DNA from: UMGS1696 sp964623635
GTDB lineage: Bacteria; Bacillota; Clostridia; Oscillospirales; CAG-272
Assembly: GCA_964623635.1 (NCBI GenBank)
Contig: CAZUUA010000002.1
Location: 62,001-126,000, forward strand
Direction of reading: 5' to 3'
Length of the DNA stretch: 64,000 bases
The translations under genes were made by a program, and so were the position numbers. The notes beneath the pieces were generated by a model that saw only the letters and a program-made list of their open reading frames with translations, made no database searches and had not been told where the DNA came from. Below, piece after piece: positions 60,076 to 64,000 of the stretch; positions within the stretch are counted from its first letter, which is position 1; each line of letters starts with the position of its first letter.

Positions 60076-60181
60076 CTGCTAAATTTACTTACGCCGGGCT
60101 AAGTTTACTTATGCCGACTAAACTACGCAGTAGTTTATGTCTGCTAAGTATCACTTATGCCGGGCTAAGTTTACTTATGCC
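60076..60181. repeat. Array of five short palindromic units upstream of the GDSL lipoprotein gene
   Basis: Units on the plus strand: A 60076-60095, B 60096-60115, C 60116-60140, D 60141-60161, E 60162-60181. B and E are identical (GGGCTAAGTTTACTTATGCC); A and D are close variants of each other and of B. Each unit is centred on an inverted repeat of the form TAAG-T-ACTTA; C is TAAACTA-CGCAG-TAGTTTA. The order is (A B) C (D E). Unit A overlaps the place where the -35 of the lipoprotein promoter should be, and unit E contains the trkH stop codon. Confidence 0.85.
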
Positions 60182-61637
60182 AAGCGGTCGGATTCAAGAA
60201 TACAAGCATAGGGAACAGCTCCAACCGTCCCAGCAACATATCGATGGATAGGATCCACGTGGAAAACCCATTGAACACACTGAAATTGTTCATAGGCCCA
60301 ACGTCGTCCAGACCGGGCCCGATGTTGTTGAGACAAGCCGCCACAGCTGTAAAGCAAGTTTCCAACGAATGCCCCGGTTCCAGTGTCAGCAAAAAGGTGG
60401 AAAAGGCAAACAGCAGCATATATACCACAAAGTACGCCGAAACGCTGGTGACTACGTTTTTCTCCACATACACCCCATCGCACCGGATCGACCGCACCTC
60501 TCTGGGATTGATATAATACCGGATCTCCTTGATAGCAGTCTTCACCAATATGATGCACCGGGACACCTTCAATCCCCCACTGGTAGACGAGGCACAGCCA
60601 CCGATAAACATGAGCAGCACCAGAATCCCCTTGGAAAAGGTGGGCCACAGGTCGTAGTTCACCGAAGAGAAGCCCGTGGTGGTGATGATCGAGGTGACCT
60701 GGAAGAAGGCATGGCGCAGACTGGCACCCACGGAATTATACATGGATAAAATATTTCCCGTGATGAGCACCGTGGAGATCCCAATGATCAGGAGATACCA
60801 CCGCAGCTCTTCACTTTTCCAAATGGAAATGAAATTCTTTGTCAGGACAAAATAATAAATATTGAAGTTGATCCCGAACAGCATGGGTGCGATGGCCAAT
60901 ACCCACTCCAGATACGCACTGTCGTAGTACCCGATGCTGGCGTTTTTTACGGAGAATCCACCGGTGCCTGCCGCCGCAAAGCCATGACAGGTGGCGTCAA
61001 ACAGATCCATACCGCCGAACAGCAGCATAATGATGGTGACCACCGTCATGCAGGCATACATGATGTACAGGATCTGTACATTGAATCGCAGCTTGGACAC
61101 CAGCTTGCCAAACATAGGCCCCGGACTTTCTGCCCGAATGATGTACACATCGGAACCCCGTGTGTCCCCTTTGCTTCGATCCTTGTCAAATGGCGCCAGT
61201 GCCAAAACCAATGCCAGCACGCCCATACCACCGATCCAGTTCATAAACTGTCGCCAGAACAAAATGCTCTCCGGCAATCCTTCCACCGCCGGCAAAATGG
61301 AGGCTCCCGTGGTGGTGAACCCCGATACCGCCTCAAAAAACGCATCGGTGAAGGTGTCGATGACGCCGCTGAGCATAAAGGGAAGTGCCCCAAACACCGA
61401 AAGCAGTACCCAGATCAGCGTCACCACCGCAAAGCCTTCTCGGGCAAACAGCGTGCCTTTCTCCGGTTTCTTGCGACCCCAGATCAGCCCAATGGCCAGC
61501 ATGATCCCCATGGGAATGGCAAATGCGACCAGGCACCCATCTCGATACAACAAAGAAATCGTCAGTGGCAACAGTAGCAAAAGCCCCAGGATCAATAGGA
61601 CTCGACTACATAAATATACGATATAACGAATGTTCAT
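60171..61637 (-). CDS. trkH: Potassium uptake protein TrkH/KtrB-type
   Basis: 488 residues with four M1-P-M2 repeats. Selectivity-filter Gly residues appear in SGFTTTGASIL, FAAAGTGGFSV, ITTTGFSSVNY and LNNIGPGLDDV. WRQFMNWIGGMGVL and GGCASSTSGGLKVSR are diagnostic. It imports K+ under control of the TrkA protein encoded just upstream. ATG 61637 is likely, with TTG 61655 overlapping the trkA stop as the alternative. The stop codon lies in the first unit of the palindrome array. Confidence 0.94.
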   Translation of the reverse strand: MNIRYIVYLCSRVLLILGLLLLLPLTISLLYRDGCLVAFAIPMGIMLAIGLIWGRKKPEKGTLFAREGFAVVTLIWVLLSVFGALPFMLSGVIDTFTDAFFEAVSGFTTTGASILPAVEGLPESILFWRQFMNWIGGMGVLALVLALAPFDKDRSKGDTRGSDVYIIRAESPGPMFGKLVSKLRFNVQILYIMYACMTVVTIIMLLFGGMDLFDATCHGFAAAGTGGFSVKNASIGYYDSAYLEWVLAIAPMLFGINFNIYYFVLTKNFISIWKSEELRWYLLIIGISTVLITGNILSMYNSVGASLRHAFFQVTSIITTTGFSSVNYDLWPTFSKGILVLLMFIGGCASSTSGGLKVSRCIILVKTAIKEIRYYINPREVRSIRCDGVYVEKNVVTSVSAYFVVYMLLFAFSTFLLTLEPGHSLETCFTAVAACLNNIGPGLDDVGPMNNFSVFNGFSTWILSIDMLLGRLELFPMLVFLNPTAWHK

Positions 61638-61651
61638 GATAATACAATAAG

Positions 61652-63022
61652 TCAATCCGCCAGGATCTCACGCAGGGTAGACAGGCGCAGATTGGCCGTC
61701 ACTACCACCACAGTATCGCCCACACAGAACTGGTCGTTGGCACCGGGGTAGATCACCTGGGATTCCCGCACGATCCCAGCGATCAGCAAATTCTTTTTCA
61801 GGTGCATTTCCGACAACGGTATACCCGTCATGGACACGCTTTCCTCTTGCACCAAAAACTCCATCGCTTCGATCTGTCCGTCCAGCAGCTTGTACAACGT
61901 TTGGATGGCAGAATCGCTTCCGGATTGTCCCAGCGCCCGGACGTAGGAGACGATCATATCGGCGGTCAGCTGTTCCGGCGAAATGGCAGAATCCAGACCC
62001 ACATGGGAAGACATGGTCAGCAGTGCGGTCTTGTTGATCTTGGGGATCACCTTGCCCACACCTTCGCTGAGTGCATACAGTGACAGAATGATGTTTCCCT
62101 CGTCCATGCCGGTCAGTGCAATGCAGGCATCCATGTCCCGGATCCCTTCTTCGATCAGGATCTCGTGATTGGTTCCGTCGGCGCATATGATCCGGGCATG
62201 GGGCAGCTCCCGGGAAAGCTCCACACAACGGTCGTGGTCTTCTTCGATGATCTTCACGTGCAGGCCGCTTTCCACCAGATTTTTCGCCAGATAATAGGCA
62301 ATGCGACTGCCGCCGACCAATAGCACATCCCGGATCGGTTCCGACAAAGCGCCGATCTCCCGGAAGAACCGGTGGATGTCCGCATGGGTGGCCGTCAAGC
62401 TCAGGATGTCGCCGGCCTGGATCACATATCCGGCAGAAGGTACGATGGCAGCCTGGTGTCCGGCACATTGTACTGCACAGACCAGCACACGGGTCCTGCA
62501 CCTGCTAGGCAGCTGAAACAAAGCCGTTCCCACCAGCGGACAGTCGGCGGCGACCTTCAACTGTACCATATCCAGCTTGCCACCGGCAAAGGAGTCCACC
62601 TTGGAAGCACTGGGGATCCGCAGGATACGGGATATGGCATGGGCAGCATAATAGTCCGGATTCATCATGGTGTCGATCCCTAACTTTTGCTGCATGAATC
62701 GGGTCTGTGCATTCAGCTCCGGATTGCGCACCCGTGCGATACAGCTTTTACAACCCAGCTGCTTGGCGATCACGCAGGACAGCACATTGATCTCATCCTG
62801 TGGCGTACAGGCGATCACCAGGTCGGCAGCATCGGCACCGGCTTTTTCCAAGGTCTCCGTGACCACGCCACTGCCGCAGATCCCCATGACATCATAGGTG
62901 TCCAGGATATTTTCGATCACAGAGTATAGCGGATCGATCACGGCAATGTCATGTCCTTCGACTAGCAGGGAAGCGATCAGCTCTTCACCGGTCTTCCCCA
63001 CGCCAATAATGATAATGTTCAT
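61652..63022 (-). CDS. trkA: Trk potassium uptake regulator TrkA
   Basis: 456 residues: two tandem RCK (NAD-binding plus C-terminal) modules. The first begins MNIIIIGVGKTGEELIASLL and has the acidic residue after GHDIAVID. The second has VLLVGGSRIAYYLAKNL near residue 235 and IIEEDHDRC. RCK_C segments follow each (for example LVGTALFQLP and MTGIPLSEMHL). It binds nucleotides and gates TrkH from the cytoplasmic face. It starts 41 nt after the phosphoribosyltransferase gene. Confidence 0.95.
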   Translation of the reverse strand: MNIIIIGVGKTGEELIASLLVEGHDIAVIDPLYSVIENILDTYDVMGICGSGVVTETLEKAGADAADLVIACTPQDEINVLSCVIAKQLGCKSCIARVRNPELNAQTRFMQQKLGIDTMMNPDYYAAHAISRILRIPSASKVDSFAGGKLDMVQLKVAADCPLVGTALFQLPSRCRTRVLVCAVQCAGHQAAIVPSAGYVIQAGDILSLTATHADIHRFFREIGALSEPIRDVLLVGGSRIAYYLAKNLVESGLHVKIIEEDHDRCVELSRELPHARIICADGTNHEILIEEGIRDMDACIALTGMDEGNIILSLYALSEGVGKVIPKINKTALLTMSSHVGLDSAISPEQLTADMIVSYVRALGQSGSDSAIQTLYKLLDGQIEAMEFLVQEESVSMTGIPLSEMHLKKNLLIAGIVRESQVIYPGANDQFCVGDTVVVVTANLRLSTLREILAD

Positions 63023-63063
63023 AGATTCTCCAGAGATGTGTCTCCCTACAAGATACAGTTTGC

Positions 63064-63633
63064 TCAGTGCAGAGAGCCTTCTAAGATCGTCCCGTCCGGA
63101 TGGAACAGCGGCAGCTTTTCCAGATACCGGATATCATCCCGCACCTGCGCATCGCCTTCTGCCAGCACCGCCATCTTGCCACAGATGATACCACCGGCCG
63201 CTGTCACCAACGTTTCCACGGCACGCAGGCTTTCTCCGGTGGAGATCACGTCGTCCACGATCAGGATCCGTTTGCCCTGTATCAGCTCCGCATCGGTCTT
63301 GTCCAGAAACAGCTTCTGTTCGCCAGCCGTGGTGATGGACTGCACCGTCACTTCAAATACGCCGGTCATGTACGCCTTGGCCTTCTTGCGTGCGATAAAA
63401 TACTTTTGATTGCCAGCCAGCCGTGCCATTTCGTGGGCCAGCGGAATGCCCTTTGCTTCGGCCGTGATGATGTAGTCATAATCGGGTGCTATGGCAAGCA
63501 GTGCCTTGGCTGTGGCCGTGGTCAGCTCCGGGTCGCCAAAGATCACAAATGCGCCAATGGCAAGCGAATCGTTCAGCGGACAAATGGGCAGCTCCCGGTG
63601 CAGACCGGCAATGGTCATAGGATATGTCAACAT
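63064..63633 (-). CDS. Adenine/xanthine-type phosphoribosyltransferase
   Basis: 189 residues of the type I PRTase fold. The PRPP loop is ILIVDDVISTGESLRA near residue 120, and YIITAEAKGIPLAHEMARL is the flexible pyrophosphate-binding region. It resembles clostridial adenine or xanthine phosphoribosyltransferases; the base cannot be assigned. TTGGAGGTATCGTT is the ribosome site. It may be cotranscribed with pheT upstream and trkA downstream. Confidence 0.88.
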   Translation of the reverse strand: MLTYPMTIAGLHRELPICPLNDSLAIGAFVIFGDPELTTATAKALLAIAPDYDYIITAEAKGIPLAHEMARLAGNQKYFIARKKAKAYMTGVFEVTVQSITTAGEQKLFLDKTDAELIQGKRILIVDDVISTGESLRAVETLVTAAGGIICGKMAVLAEGDAQVRDDIRYLEKLPLFHPDGTILEGSLH

Positions 63634-63668
63634 AACGATACCTCCAAAATAGATTTACAAACAGGGAA

Positions 63669-63697
63669 ACCGGGATAAGACGAACGCCCTTCCCGGA
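63669..63697 (-). terminator. Weak hairpin after pheT
   Basis: CCGGGA pairs with TCCCGG; on the minus strand it is followed by TTTCCCTGTTT, a poor T tract, so read-through into the PRTase gene is possible. Confidence 0.45.
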
Positions 63698-63741
63698 ATC
63701 CCATTTTGCACACAAAATCGTGTCTACAAAGCAATTATATC

Positions 63742-64000
63742 TTACTGCCGCAGGGTGATACCATGCTTGTCAGCCAGACCGGCCAGGATCTTCTTCACCG
63801 TGGCATCGGCCTCTTCATCGGTCATGGTGTGGTCGTCGGCACGCAGCTGTACCGCATAGGATACGCTCTTCTTGTTTTCGCCGACCTGCGGTCCTCTATA
63901 AATGTCGAACAGTTCAGCCGCTTCTACGACCTTGCCACCGATCTCCCGGATCTCCTTGGAGATGAGCCCGGCCGGCGTATCCTCGTCGCAAACGAAGGAG
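63742..64000 (-). CDS. pheT: Phenylalanyl-tRNA synthetase beta subunit, C-terminal 86 residues
   Basis: The frame is open from the right edge to a TAA at 63744-63742, so only the C-terminus is present. It matches the anticodon-binding domain of PheT: EAAELFDIYRGPQVGENKKS, then VSYAVQLRADDHTMTDEEAD and a final helix ending DKHGITLRQ. PheS and the rest of PheT would lie beyond base 64000. Confidence 0.9.
   Translation of the reverse strand, partial: SFVCDEDTPAGLISKEIREIGGKVVEAAELFDIYRGPQVGENKKSVSYAVQLRADDHTMTDEEADATVKKILAGLADKHGITLRQ

Noticed and set aside
60076..60181. CRISPR array
   Set aside because: The repeats are contiguous, palindromic and of 20-25 bp without unique spacers, and no cas genes are present.

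Overview
The window looks like chromosomal DNA from an uncultured, probably gut-dwelling Clostridia member (Oscillospirales/Ruminococcaceae-like). I infer this from moderately GC-rich genes with AGGAGG-type ribosome sites, a T-box leader before tyrS, the clostridial order nusB-xseA-xseB-ispA-tlyA-nadK-argR-recN, a PII-like/DUF1538 pair, orphan lipoprotein solute-binding proteins and several plant- or mucin-sugar hydrolases. I see no CRISPR array, insertion sequence, integrase, prophage gene or rRNA. The assignment rests on gene content only.

Layout. 1-4.5 kb (minus): the N-terminal part of an unrecognised protein and a two-gene heterodimeric ABC exporter. 4.9-12.7 kb (plus): a housekeeping operon (nusB, Kae1-like protein, xseA/B, ispA, tlyA, nadK, argR, recN) that lacks the dxs gene often found between ispA and tlyA. 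12.8-20 kb: a tyrosine T-box and tyrS, then murB-whiA-dnaE, with a 22-codon gene remnant between whiA and dnaE. 20.2-24.4 kb: class A PBP, a TspO-like membrane protein, a DUF4430 lipoprotein and tRNA-Val(GAC). 24.5-43 kb: a mosaic of short transcription units (XRE/zinc-ribbon regulator, a frameshifted tyrosine phosphatase, sulfatase, a helical-repeat protein, a CapD-like dehydratase, NUDIX, metallophosphoesterase, acetyltransferase, PII-like/DUF1538, solute-binding lipoprotein, 5'-3' exonuclease, DUF6259 protein, GDPD, DMT and MATE transporters).

44-53.7 kb is one long plus-strand operon: a FecB/FecCD/FecE-type ABC importer, a three-subunit molybdenum hydroxylase (FAD, 2Fe-2S, Mo subunits), a MocA-like cofactor nucleotidyltransferase and a GH78 alpha-L-rhamnosidase. 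The promoter carries two near-identical 20-bp palindromes. The coupling suggests that the importer supplies molybdate or tungstate to the hydroxylase; this is inference. 53.8-59 kb: GH29 alpha-L-fucosidase, an orphan sugar-binding lipoprotein, an FGGY kinase and AraD, a deoxysugar/pentose module without araA. 59-64 kb (minus): a GDSL lipoprotein, an array of five short palindromes, TrkH/TrkA potassium uptake, a phosphoribosyltransferase and the C-terminus of pheT.

Most transcription units begin with a clear sigma-A promoter with a 17-bp spacer, many with a TGG extension just before the -10 box, and many end in strong hairpin/T-tract terminators. The most interesting unexplained signals are the paired palindromes at 44034-44079, the palindrome array at 60076-60181, the perfect inverted repeats at 14448-14482 and 40492-40527, the gene remnant at 16315 and the likely +1 frameshift at 25152-25156.
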